This document shows positions 53,441-61,942 of a stretch of DNA of 64,000 nt, one piece after another. The stretch is taken from the NCBI GenBank assembly GCA_024234265.1, contig JACKOM010000003.1, forward strand, positions 62,001 to 126,000, written 5' to 3'. The notes below the pieces were generated by a model, which was given only the letters and a program-made list of their open reading frames with translations, was not told the DNA's origin and made no database searches. This DNA comes from Oceanospirillaceae bacterium (GTDB lineage Bacteria > Pseudomonadota > Gammaproteobacteria > Pseudomonadales > Oceanobacteraceae). The position numbers and the translations under genes are program-made. Numbering within the stretch: position 1 is the stretch's first letter; each line of letters begins with the position of its first letter.

Positions 53441-54700
53441 TCACATAAAATCCGTATCACCACAACTGATCCAGATTTTCTGACTCAGGGAAACCTGTGT
53501 TTTAGAACGCCAGGCAAACGCTGCACTGCTATCGTTAACCGAAACCCACTGTGCCGCATCGATTAAGAAACGCCACGCGTCCAGTATCCAGAACATCAAA
53601 CCTGTTTTCCCGGTGCTGAGGAGATATTGATGGGTGGCACCTAAAATTTGCTGAAAAAAACGCACATCGCCGATAAAGTCCATCACCCGCAAATAGCTAC
53701 CCTCCTGCTTGACCACCAGCAGGGCATTTAATTCTGCAAATACCAGAACCCGGTAGCAGTATTCCGGATGGAATAAATAGCGGCTTTTAAAATAGGCAAA
53801 ATCCCGCTTCAGGCATGCCATGCCCAGCTCATCAAGGGATGCCTCAAAACGGCGTAAACAATTGTGGTAAATATCCTCAGAAACAGAATCAGCTGTGACG
53901 TCCCTGGGCACAGACAGACAATTCAGCGCAGGGCCGTCAAGCTCACCCGTTGTCACACAATCATAAATCGCTCCACCATATTCATAGACCCCGGTACGCA
54001 TACCCAGTTTCATAGCCCGCCCATGAGGAAAACCGTAGAGAAAATCTGCGCCCTGCTCAAACGCATTGGCGACAAATAATCTGGATAGCCGATTAAAAAC
54101 CCCTGAACGATAAAAACCACGCTGGGCATCTGAAACAGCGACATCCGCAGACTGCACCGCTAAACGTTCGCAGCCATTCAGCCTGAGCATCCTGGGTATA
54201 CCGCCATCGTACCCGACAACCCGGCCCTGGCTAACGACTAACACACTGAACCTGCCATTTGACGAGCCGTACTTCCAGGCCCAGAATTTTTCATTAATCC
54301 CATGCCCAAATACTGTCCCGAACAAGCCCCTTGCAGAGGTAGCAAATAAAGTATTACGGGTGAAAATATTACCATCGTGTCCTGCATCATTACGCGTCAG
54401 CCGCACAGCCCCTGACGCAGCGGCAGGATTTATGTCATGGAAATATCCCATTTCGCTGTTTAAAACCCGCAAACGATACAAATTCAGAAACATCTGACCA
54501 TGGGTTATATCCACAGGCAGGATAATTTTTACTGTCCCGCCGGCGGGGGTAAGAAATGCGAGAAAAGACAGTATTTCCAATACGTCTTCATCCGCCGTTT
54601 CAAGGGAATAAACCAGACCTGGTAAACAGCCGGGCCTGCAGGACAAACTCCTGAGTGCCTGCAGGCCAGACATCCGGTACGGGGCTTGGGGTATATTCAT
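53441..54700 (-). CDS. GNAT-like N-acyltransferase
   Basis: The 419-residue protein carries a GNAT-type module at about residues 120-260: FWAWKYGSSNGRFSVLVVSQGRVVGYDGGIPRMLRL, then an AVQSADVAVSDAQRGFYRSGVFNRLSRLF block in place of the acyl-CoA loop, and GADFLYGFPHGRAMKLGMRTGV. This resembles the GNAT subfamily (Acetyltransf_9-like or FemAB-like) found among polysaccharide genes. The C-terminal 160 residues are a second unassigned domain. An acetyl group or other acyl group transferred to a sugar amine would fit well beside a PIG-L deacetylase, but the substrate is unknown. It starts 9 bases after the fusion gene's stop. Confidence 0.68.
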   Translation of the reverse strand: MNIPQAPYRMSGLQALRSLSCRPGCLPGLVYSLETADEDVLEILSFLAFLTPAGGTVKIILPVDITHGQMFLNLYRLRVLNSEMGYFHDINPAAASGAVRLTRNDAGHDGNIFTRNTLFATSARGLFGTVFGHGINEKFWAWKYGSSNGRFSVLVVSQGRVVGYDGGIPRMLRLNGCERLAVQSADVAVSDAQRGFYRSGVFNRLSRLFVANAFEQGADFLYGFPHGRAMKLGMRTGVYEYGGAIYDCVTTGELDGPALNCLSVPRDVTADSVSEDIYHNCLRRFEASLDELGMACLKRDFAYFKSRYLFHPEYCYRVLVFAELNALLVVKQEGSYLRVMDFIGDVRFFQQILGATHQYLLSTGKTGLMFWILDAWRFLIDAAQWVSVNDSSAAFAWRSKTQVSLSQKIWISCGDTDFM

Positions 54701-54709
54701 CGCAATCTT

Positions 54710-56176
54710 TCAGCCCTCTTTCGCCCTGCGGCTGACAGAGGCCACTATTCGGTTGGATTCAACCGCAGTCCATTTTACAGCCCATTTATCCCGCACCCTG
54801 TTCATATGACTTGCCACATCCAGCACCGCATGCATGTGGGGCGAAGCCGCAGAATTTCCCGTCATATTATAGGTAGCGGTTATCTTCTGATCCCGATGAA
54901 AACGGGTCAGACGCGAGAGCTGAATCCAAAAATCCCAGTCCTCAAAGAACTCCAGGCTTTCATCAAATCGGCAGCCAATATCGATAAAGCGGCGGCTGAA
55001 AGTTACTGCGTGAATAGGGATATAGTTAGTATGCATCAACAGGCCAGGATCATAGGGTTCGTTATACTCCCTTAATAATTCACCCTGCGGACTGACTACA
55101 CGCACGCCGCGATAAAAAACCTCAATATCATTGTTGCGGCGCCAGTTGGCCAGAAAAATCTGTACATGGTCAGCGTCCAGTTCGTCATCATCATCCAGAA
55201 AGTTTACAAACTGTCCTTTAGCCTGATTTAAGCCAAGGTTTGCAGCGGCAGCACGCCCGCGGCTAACCGGAAGATTAACAAGATTCAAACGCCAGAAATC
55301 GTTCTGATAGGGTGCCAGCACGCTATCTACTGCGCAGCCACCATCATTCACGACAACCAAGTCAATGTAACTTCGATAGGTCTGGGATTTTACGGATTCC
55401 ACCGCCCGGATTAACGTATCTGGCCGATCTTTTGTGCGGATTAAAATGGATACAACGGGCCTGTCTCCCGGCTGAGAATCAGACAATTGAATAAAAGCCC
55501 GCTCACGCATATGGCCCTGTAATCGCCCGGTGGCAGAGGCATATGCATAAAAAGCCTCCGCAGCCTTAACCTGCTCCGGCAATGTGTAGGTGCGGGCCAC
55601 ATTAATCCCCTGCATAACCTGCACATAATTATTCTGGCTTAGCTGGGATTGATAAAAATTCAGCAAGCGCAGCTTTTCTTGGATTACTGCAGAGATATCC
55701 AGCAGAACATTAGCCTCCCCCTGACGGGAAATTTCATAGTGGAAAACCTGGCCGCGGAAATGTGTTTTTTGCAGCGCCGTCCAGGTCAGAACAGATGCCG
55801 CGCGGTGATCTGGATGGAACTCTTCGGGGGAAGGAAAAAAGACAACATCGGGTTTAACTTCCTGCAGCACAGCATGCAGGGCAGTGACCTGCTCATCATG
55901 GCAGGATACCCCCCTGTCCGGCAGGCCAAGAAAAACCGCCTTCGCATTCAGTTCGGCACACACGGCAAGGGCTTCCTGCTGGCGCACTGTCGCGTCCCCG
56001 CCTTTATCGCCAGAGGTCAAATAAACAACCGTCACCCGCTGGCAATTAGCAGCCGCTAATGCGAGAGCCCCCCCCATGCCGATAATTTCATCATCCGGAT
56101 GAGGGGCCACGACCAGCCAGTGTCCCTCTGGTAATTGGGATGTTTTAAAAGGGATTAACGAGTGTTCAAGAAACAT
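54710..56176 (-). CDS. PIG-L deacetylase fused to GT2 glycosyltransferase
   Basis: The 488-residue protein is a fusion in one intact frame. Residues about 1-225 are a PIG-L/LmbE zinc deacetylase: VVAPHPDDEIIGMGGALALA near residue 22 and EEFHPDHRAAS near 118 hold the metal ligands. Residues about 240-440 are a GT2 glycosyltransferase: PVVSILIRTKDRPDTLIRAVESV, VVVNDGG, and FVNFLDDDDELDADHV with the metal-binding DxD. PIG-L enzymes remove N-acetyl groups from GlcNAc-type sugars. A GT that adds a sugar and a deacetylase that unmasks an amine in one protein suggests coupled synthesis of an amino-sugar-containing glycan. GGAGGC precedes the ATG. It leads a three-gene operon. Confidence 0.88.
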   Translation of the reverse strand: MFLEHSLIPFKTSQLPEGHWLVVAPHPDDEIIGMGGALALAAANCQRVTVVYLTSGDKGGDATVRQQEALAVCAELNAKAVFLGLPDRGVSCHDEQVTALHAVLQEVKPDVVFFPSPEEFHPDHRAASVLTWTALQKTHFRGQVFHYEISRQGEANVLLDISAVIQEKLRLLNFYQSQLSQNNYVQVMQGINVARTYTLPEQVKAAEAFYAYASATGRLQGHMRERAFIQLSDSQPGDRPVVSILIRTKDRPDTLIRAVESVKSQTYRSYIDLVVVNDGGCAVDSVLAPYQNDFWRLNLVNLPVSRGRAAAANLGLNQAKGQFVNFLDDDDELDADHVQIFLANWRRNNDIEVFYRGVRVVSPQGELLREYNEPYDPGLLMHTNYIPIHAVTFSRRFIDIGCRFDESLEFFEDWDFWIQLSRLTRFHRDQKITATYNMTGNSAASPHMHAVLDVASHMNRVRDKWAVKWTAVESNRIVASVSRRAKEG

Positions 56177-56300
56177 AACGCCTCCGCTGCATCATGTATG
56201 AAAATGTGAGCCGTGTCACATCTTAATTTGAGACCTAATGGGCATGAAAGCCCCTTGAAAAAATACTGTATGGGAATAGTCCCTCTCTCTTTACTCATAA

Positions 56301-56328
56301 AAAAGCGTGGCATTGCCACGCTTTTTTT
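56301..56328 (-). terminator. Terminator of the sulfation operon (after cysN)
   Basis: The stem aaaaagcgtggc / gccacgctttttt lies 17 bases beyond the cysN stop, before the start of the next minus-strand operon at 56176. Confidence 0.9.
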
Positions 56329-56344
56329 ACCACGTAAAAACCTG

Positions 56345-57769
56345 TTACTTCAGCAGTTTGGATACGTCATCCGCATTCCATTCCGGGAAATACTTACGCA
56401 CCAGACCGTTGAGCTCCAATGTAAACAGCGCCATGCGTTGCTCATAGGAAAGACCGGCAGAACATTCGGTTTTTTCACGAATCATGCCCGCCGCCAGAGT
56501 CAGGTTGGACATGCGATCAATGATCACAAAACTGCCCGTGCCCTGGGTCTGATCGTAGGGATCAATCACCAGCTCAGCACTCAGCTCCACTGTCACCAGG
56601 CCCACTTCGTTCAACCCGAGCTGATCCGCCGCGAGGTGCTGCATGGTGTTCACATCCACCCTGTGCTGAACAGAAGCAACCCGGCCATACACGTTTTTAG
56701 TGGCGGCTTTGAAAATATATTCTTTGCCAACCACCAGGGGTTCTTCGTTCATCCACACCACTTCAGCACTGAAGGCTGTAGTCACCTCTGGGCGCATTTC
56801 CAGACTGACGATCACATCTCCACGGGAAATATCGATTTCATCTTCCAGGGTCAGGGTCACAGCCTCACCGGCGCCCGCCCATTCCAGATCGCCGTCGGCC
56901 GTGACAATGCGTGCAACCTTGCTCACTTTGCCGGACGGCAACGCCATGACCGAATCACCTGTTTTTACCATACCGGCGGTAATGGTGCCGCAGAAACCAC
57001 GGAAATCCAGGTTAGGACGGTTCACATACTGTACCGGTAAACGCAGCGCCGGGAATTCAACCGTTGGGGTTGTATCAACACTTTCCAGCAGCTGAATCAG
57101 GGTTGGCCCCTGGTACCAGGCGGTACTGGCACTGCGTTCCACAACGTTGTCACCTAGCAGGGCAGACATAGGCACAAAATAAATGTTTTCGAACTTCAGT
57201 TGCTCTGCAAACTGGCGGTAATCCTGCGCGATCTGCTCATATACGCCCTGTTCAAAACCCATGAGGTCCATTTTGTTAACGGCCACAATCACGTTTTTAA
57301 TGCCCAGCAGGCTGACGATATAACTGTGGCGGCGGGTCTGGGTTTGAATGCCTTTACGGGCGTCGATCAGAATAATCGCCAGATCACAGGTCGAGGCACC
57401 GGTTGCCATGTTACGGGTGTACTGCTCATGCCCGGGGCAGTCAGCAATAATGAACTTGCGTTTATCCGTTGAAAAATAACGGTAGGCCACATCAATCGTG
57501 ATGCCCTGTTCACGTTCGGATTGCAGGCCATCCACCAGCAGGGCGAGGTCAAACTCCTGGTTGGTGGTATTGAACTTCTGCGAGTCCTTTTTAATAGCTG
57601 CCAGCTGATCTTCAAAAATCAGTTTGGAGTCGTGCAGCATACGGCCAATCAGGGTCGATTTACCGTCATCCACGTTACCGCAGGTTAAAAAACGCAGAAT
57701 GTCTTTTTGTTCGTGTTGCTGCAGGTAGGCAAGGATATCCTGCTCAATCAAATCAGATGCGTGTGCCAT
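56345..57769 (-). CDS. cysN: Sulfate adenylyltransferase subunit 1 (GTPase)
   Basis: CysN is the GTPase partner of CysD in ATP sulfurylase, which makes APS from sulfate and ATP. The 474-residue protein has the G motifs NVDDGKSTLIGRMLHDS, DCPGHEQYTRNMATGAS and VNKMDLMGF, followed by EF-Tu-like beta domains (FRGFCGTITAG, GDVIVSL, GTGSFVIIDRMSN). The length equals that of E. coli CysN, so no APS kinase is fused here; cysC is separate. AAGGGGG precedes the ATG. It is last in the run from the GT2 gene and lies 9 bases after cysD. Confidence 0.96.
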   Translation of the reverse strand: MAHASDLIEQDILAYLQQHEQKDILRFLTCGNVDDGKSTLIGRMLHDSKLIFEDQLAAIKKDSQKFNTTNQEFDLALLVDGLQSEREQGITIDVAYRYFSTDKRKFIIADCPGHEQYTRNMATGASTCDLAIILIDARKGIQTQTRRHSYIVSLLGIKNVIVAVNKMDLMGFEQGVYEQIAQDYRQFAEQLKFENIYFVPMSALLGDNVVERSASTAWYQGPTLIQLLESVDTTPTVEFPALRLPVQYVNRPNLDFRGFCGTITAGMVKTGDSVMALPSGKVSKVARIVTADGDLEWAGAGEAVTLTLEDEIDISRGDVIVSLEMRPEVTTAFSAEVVWMNEEPLVVGKEYIFKAATKNVYGRVASVQHRVDVNTMQHLAADQLGLNEVGLVTVELSAELVIDPYDQTQGTGSFVIIDRMSNLTLAAGMIREKTECSAGLSYEQRMALFTLELNGLVRKYFPEWNADDVSKLLK

Positions 57770-57778
57770 ATATCCCCC

Positions 57779-58693
57779 TTAGAAATAACCTTCCATCTTT
57801 TTCTTTTCCATTGAACCCGACGAGTCGTGGTCAATGGCCCGGCCCTGACGTTCCGATGTGGTCGTCAGCAGCATTTCCTGAATAATTTCCGGCAGGGTAT
57901 TGGCAGTAGATTCCACCGCGCCGGTCAGCGGATAACAACCCAGGGTGCGGAAACGCACCATTTTCATCTCGGGTTTTTCACCTTCAGCAAGGGGGAAACG
58001 TTCGTCATCCACCATCAACAACATACCGTCGCGCTCCACCACCGGGCGCTCAGCGGCGTAATACAGCGGCACTATTTCGATATTTTCGAGGTAGATGTAT
58101 TGCCAGATATCCAGCTCAGTCCAGTTTGAAAGGGGGAATACACGTATGCTTTCACCCTTGTTTACCCGGCCGTTATAAGTGTCCCATAACTCCGGACGCT
58201 GATTTTTGGGGTCCCAGCGGTGATGTTTGTCACGGAAAGAATAAACACGCTCCTTGGCGCGGGATTTTTCTTCGTCACGGCGGGCACCACCAAAGGCGGC
58301 ATCAAATTTGTATTTATCCAGGGCCTGTTTAAGCCCCTGGGTTTTCATAATGTCGGTATGTTTGGCTGAACCGTGGGTGAAGGGGCCAACACCCTGTTTC
58401 ACACCCTCTTCGTTGATATGAACAATCAGGTCCATACCGAGTTTTTGCGCCATCTGGTCACGGAACTCAATCATCTGGCGGAATTTCCAGGTGGTATCCA
58501 CATGCATCAGCGGAAACGGAGGTGTGCCCGGATAAAAGGCTTTTGCGGCCAGGTGCAGCATCACCGCGGAATCTTTACCGATGGAATACAGCATCACCGG
58601 GTTATCAAACTCGGCAGCCACTTCGCGGATAATATGAATACTTTCAGCCTCAAGTTGCTTGAGGTGGGTCAGACGCTTTTTACTGATCTGCAC
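57779..58693 (-). CDS. cysD: Sulfate adenylyltransferase subunit 2
   Basis: CysD is the catalytic subunit of ATP sulfurylase. The 304-residue protein has the PP-loop NPVMLYSIGKDSAVMLHLA, the MHVDTTWKFRQMIEFRD segment, AFGGARRDEEKSRAKERVYSFRD, RVNKGESIRVFPLSNWTELDIW and a C-terminal RFRTLGCYPLTGAVES. The frame is open upstream into cysQ, but AAGGAG sets a GTG start at 58693, matching family length. cysQ ends one base before the start. Confidence 0.96.
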   Translation of the reverse strand: MQISKKRLTHLKQLEAESIHIIREVAAEFDNPVMLYSIGKDSAVMLHLAAKAFYPGTPPFPLMHVDTTWKFRQMIEFRDQMAQKLGMDLIVHINEEGVKQGVGPFTHGSAKHTDIMKTQGLKQALDKYKFDAAFGGARRDEEKSRAKERVYSFRDKHHRWDPKNQRPELWDTYNGRVNKGESIRVFPLSNWTELDIWQYIYLENIEIVPLYYAAERPVVERDGMLLMVDDERFPLAEGEKPEMKMVRFRTLGCYPLTGAVESTANTLPEIIQEMLLTTTSERQGRAIDHDSSGSMEKKKMEGYF

Positions 58694-58694
58694 G

Positions 58695-59528
58695 TTAGGC
58701 TCCTTCTGTCTCGGATGTTGTGCATAGCCCGGTAAATACCGACCCCCACGCCGGATTAAGCTGTGCGCAAACAATAAAATAGGGGTTTAAAAGATCTTCT
58801 TTCTGGCCATATTGCAGTGGCAGCAGGTCCGGAGTCAGCACAGCGCCGCCGGCAATTTCGACAATGGCCTGGGCTGCACCGGTATCCCATTCACAGGTAG
58901 GTGCCAGACGCGGGTAAAGATGCGCCTGCCCCTCTGCCACCAGACACAACTTCAGGGAACTGCCCATGGAGACGGTTTCTACTTCACCCAGGCTCCGTGC
59001 GAATTTCTCCAGCGCCTCGGCACCATGGCGGCGTGAACCCACCACGTTCCAGGTCTCACCCGCCACGGGTTCAGGACTTACGCGAATCTCAGTGGGTTCA
59101 GCCCCCTGGCCATCCTGACGGAAGGCGCCTACACCCTCTGCTGCGAAATACAGGCGGTCGAGGGGCGGGCAATAAACCACCCCCAGTACCGCCTTACCAT
59201 CGCGGATAAGGGCGATATTGACGGTAAATTCATCATTTTTGTTAATGAATTCCTTAGTGCCATCCAGCGGATCCACCAGCCAAAATTCGTTCCAGTTTCT
59301 GCGCACATCCCATTTCATCTGCTCTGCCGGAGACTCCTCCGACAGCACCGGCAGGCTGCTGATGGCCGCCAGGCCGTCACAAATAATGTGATGGGCCGCG
59401 AGATCCGCTTCCGTCAGGGGGCTGCTGTCCGCTTTGGAGTATTGGGTAAAATCCGTGCGGTAAATCGCCATGATGGCCTCACCGGCCTGACGGGCTACAG
59501 ACGATACCTGTTCAACCAACTGCTGCAT
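58695..59528 (-). CDS. cysQ: 3'(2'),5'-bisphosphate nucleotidase CysQ
   Basis: CysQ converts PAP, the by-product of PAPS-dependent sulfotransfer, to AMP. The 277-residue protein is an inositol-monophosphatase-fold enzyme with SPLTEADLAAHHIICDGL, VLSEESPAEQM, the metal-binding motif WLVDPLDGTKEFINKNDEF and CEWDTGAAQAIVEIAGGAV near the end. It sits between cysC and cysD with 1-base gaps. A PAP phosphatase inside a PAPS-making operon fits use of PAPS by the sulfotransferase in the same run. Confidence 0.94.
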   Translation of the reverse strand: MQQLVEQVSSVARQAGEAIMAIYRTDFTQYSKADSSPLTEADLAAHHIICDGLAAISSLPVLSEESPAEQMKWDVRRNWNEFWLVDPLDGTKEFINKNDEFTVNIALIRDGKAVLGVVYCPPLDRLYFAAEGVGAFRQDGQGAEPTEIRVSPEPVAGETWNVVGSRRHGAEALEKFARSLGEVETVSMGSSLKLCLVAEGQAHLYPRLAPTCEWDTGAAQAIVEIAGGAVLTPDLLPLQYGQKEDLLNPYFIVCAQLNPAWGSVFTGLCTTSETEGA

Positions 59529-59529
59529 T

Positions 59530-60144
59530 TCAGGCCTCCACCACAGGTTTCAGATAACCCTTGTTTTCCAGATAGGCAATCACCTGGTCCGCTGCCGCCT
59601 CTACTGCCACCCCAATATTGCGGATATGAATTTCAGCAGAGGCAGGTGCTTCGTAGGGTGAATCAATACCGGTGAAATCTTTGATCTGCCCGGCACGGGC
59701 TTTTTTGTAGAGGCCCTTAGGATCGCGGCGTTCGCATTCTTCAATCGGGGTATCAATAAATACCTCGATAAATTCACCCTCGCCCAACATGGCGCGGACC
59801 ATTTCACGGTTTTCACGGAAGGGTGAAATAAAGGCTGTCAGCACAATCAGACCGGCATCCACCATCAGGTGTGCAACCTCCCCCACACGGCGGATATTTT
59901 CAACCCGGTCCGCTTCGGAAAAACCTAAATCCTTACACAGGCGGTGACGTACGTTATCGCCATCCATCAGGTAGGTGTGTTGCAGACGCTGGGCGAGTTT
60001 ATTCTCAACCGCACCGGCAATGGTCGACTTGCCGGAACCACTCAGGCCGGTAAACCACAGCAGACAAGGCCGCTGTTTTTTCATATCCGCGCGGATGGCT
60101 TTATCCACCGGATGATCATGCCAGACGATATTTTCATCTTGCAT
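59530..60144 (-). CDS. cysC: Adenylyl-sulfate (APS) kinase
   Basis: CysC phosphorylates APS to PAPS, the sulfate donor. The 204-residue protein has the P-loop LLWFTGLSGSGKSTIAGAVE, LMDGDNVRHRLCKDLGFSEADRVENIRR, FISPFRENREMVRAML, FIEVFIDTPIEECERRDPKGLYKKAR and FTGIDSPYEAP, all typical. GAGGAG precedes the ATG at 60144; the in-frame start at 60168 lies inside the SLC13 gene. cysC is free-standing here, not fused to cysN. Confidence 0.97.
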   Translation of the reverse strand: MQDENIVWHDHPVDKAIRADMKKQRPCLLWFTGLSGSGKSTIAGAVENKLAQRLQHTYLMDGDNVRHRLCKDLGFSEADRVENIRRVGEVAHLMVDAGLIVLTAFISPFRENREMVRAMLGEGEFIEVFIDTPIEECERRDPKGLYKKARAGQIKDFTGIDSPYEAPASAEIHIRNIGVAVEAAADQVIAYLENKGYLKPVVEA

Positions 60145-60155
60145 TTGTACTCTCC

Positions 60156-61940
60156 TCAAAATGCCCAAATCTGTGGAATCAGCAGTAACGCAATCAAACC
60201 TACAATCAGGCTGAGGGGCGCACCAAATTTAACGTAATCCAGGAAGCGGTAACCGCCCGGGCCCATCACCATCAGGTTGGTCTGATAGCCCGTCGGGGTC
60301 ATAAAACTGGCGGAAGCGCCCACCATCACCGCAATTGCAAAAGGCTCATAATTCACCCCCAAGGTATGTGCTGTGCTGATGGCAATCGGCAGCACTATGA
60401 TGGCGGCGGCATTGTTGGTCATCAGCTCCGTGAGGAATACCGTGGTGATGTAAATGGCCACCAGTGCTCCCCAGGGGGTTTTCACAAACTCCAGCAGGGC
60501 CGAAGCCAGCGCCGATGCCAGCCCCACATTCTGCACCGCCGCCCCCAAGCCAAACGCACAGGCAATCACCAGTAGCACAGGGTAATCAATACTTTTGCCG
60601 GCATCCTCAAACGAAATACAACGCGTTACTAACATGGCACCCGCAGCCACCACTGAACTTTCAAATATCGATAACAGGCCCGTGGCCGAGGCAATGATCA
60701 TGGCCAGAAAAATACCCACCGCCAGCAAGGCTTTGCGGTCCTCGGCATGGTTGGTATCCGCCAGTTTGCTGACCAGGAGAAAATCACGGCTGTTGCGGTA
60801 GCGCATCAGAAACCCTTTTTGCGCTTCAATCAGCAGGGTATCCCCCGCTTCCAGGGTCAGGTCACCCAGTTTGCCTTTGAGACGCTCCCCATGGCGCGAC
60901 ACACTCAGCACAACGGCGCTGTATCGGTGACGGAAGCGGGCTTCTTTAATACTCATGCCGATCATAGGATTCGACGGGGACAACACAGCCTCAAACAGGC
61001 GACGGTCGGAGCGGTTGCCATCGAGTTTAAAACGCTGGTCATCGGCCAAGGTTAGACCATGAATATTGCGCAGCTCCAGCACAGATTCAGGGCTGCCCGC
61101 AAAAATCAGCCGGTCGCCGCTCTCCAGCACTGTGCGCGGGCGCACCGCCGACAACACTTGACCTTCACGCTCAATCTCAACCAAAAACAGGCCGGGAAGA
61201 TTGCGCAAACCCGCATCCTGAATACTGCGTTTCACCAGTTCACTGCCGGGCTGAATCACCATTTCCACCATGTACTCACGCACATGGTCAAACTGCTCCA
61301 TGGACCCCTCGCGGGCAGGTAACAAAAACGGCGCCGCAAATTTCATGTACACAAAACCAACCAAGGCAATGGGTAACCCCACCCAGGCAATTTCAAACAG
61401 GGAAAAACCTTCCATGCCCTGCTGCTGAATTAAACCATCAACCACCAGGTTAGTGCTGGTGCCAATCAGGGTACACAGGCCACCGAGTATCGAGGCATAA
61501 CTGACCGGAATCAGCAGCCCGGATAAACGCAACGAAAAACGCTTCGATAAACCCTGGGCCAAGGTTGTAAACATGGCAACGATGGGCGTGTTATTCACAA
61601 AAGCACTGAGTGCCACCGTGACCGGCAACATACGATTAAATGCGCTGGACTGGGATTGAGGGCTACCCACCAGGTAACGGCGCAGCAAATGTGTGGCACC
61701 GGTATCCTTGAGGCCACCCACCACCACATACAATGCAGCAATGGTAAAAATCCCGACGTTGGCAAACCCCGTCAGGGCCTCTTTTGCTGTCAGCACTCCC
61801 GTCAGCAACAGTGTGCCAAGCACCAGCAAAAACAGCTTCTCGGGGGCAAGGCGGTTGAAAACCAGCGCCACCAGGGTACAAACCAGCACAACAGAAACGA
61901 TGGCAAAATTCAGCATGGGCATGTCATCAGGCCCTAACAT
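60156..61940 (-). CDS. SLC13 family permease with TrkA-C domains (probable sulfate transporter)
   Basis: The 594-residue protein has the SLC13/DASS plan: an N-terminal helix group (FAIVSVVLVCTLVALVFNRL, ALYVVVGGLKDTGATHLL, LSAFVNNTPIVAMFTTL, IGTSTNLVVDG), two hydrophilic TrkA-C-like domains at about residues 205-375 (SELVKRSIQDAGL, LESGDRLIFAGSP, MIGMSIKEARFRHRY, LEAGDTLLIEAQKG), and a second helix group with TELMTNNAAAIIVLPIAI and FMTPTGYQTNLMVMGPG. Relatives with this layout carry sulfate or other dianions, some with sodium. Position between a sulfotransferase and cysCQDN makes sulfate the likely substrate. The ATG at 61940 is used; 61922 and 61916 are alternatives. Confidence 0.86.
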   Translation of the reverse strand: MLGPDDMPMLNFAIVSVVLVCTLVALVFNRLAPEKLFLLVLGTLLLTGVLTAKEALTGFANVGIFTIAALYVVVGGLKDTGATHLLRRYLVGSPQSQSSAFNRMLPVTVALSAFVNNTPIVAMFTTLAQGLSKRFSLRLSGLLIPVSYASILGGLCTLIGTSTNLVVDGLIQQQGMEGFSLFEIAWVGLPIALVGFVYMKFAAPFLLPAREGSMEQFDHVREYMVEMVIQPGSELVKRSIQDAGLRNLPGLFLVEIEREGQVLSAVRPRTVLESGDRLIFAGSPESVLELRNIHGLTLADDQRFKLDGNRSDRRLFEAVLSPSNPMIGMSIKEARFRHRYSAVVLSVSRHGERLKGKLGDLTLEAGDTLLIEAQKGFLMRYRNSRDFLLVSKLADTNHAEDRKALLAVGIFLAMIIASATGLLSIFESSVVAAGAMLVTRCISFEDAGKSIDYPVLLVIACAFGLGAAVQNVGLASALASALLEFVKTPWGALVAIYITTVFLTELMTNNAAAIIVLPIAISTAHTLGVNYEPFAIAVMVGASASFMTPTGYQTNLMVMGPGGYRFLDYVKFGAPLSLIVGLIALLLIPQIWAF

Positions 61941-61942
61941 GC

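Noticed and set aside
54710..56176. Frameshift joining two separate genes (PIG-L and GT2)
   Set aside because: The frame is continuous, and the linker between the domains has no internal start with a ribosome-binding site that I can see.
56213..57040. 275-codon plus-strand frame across cysN
   Set aside because: It is antisense to cysN and runs through that operon's terminator.
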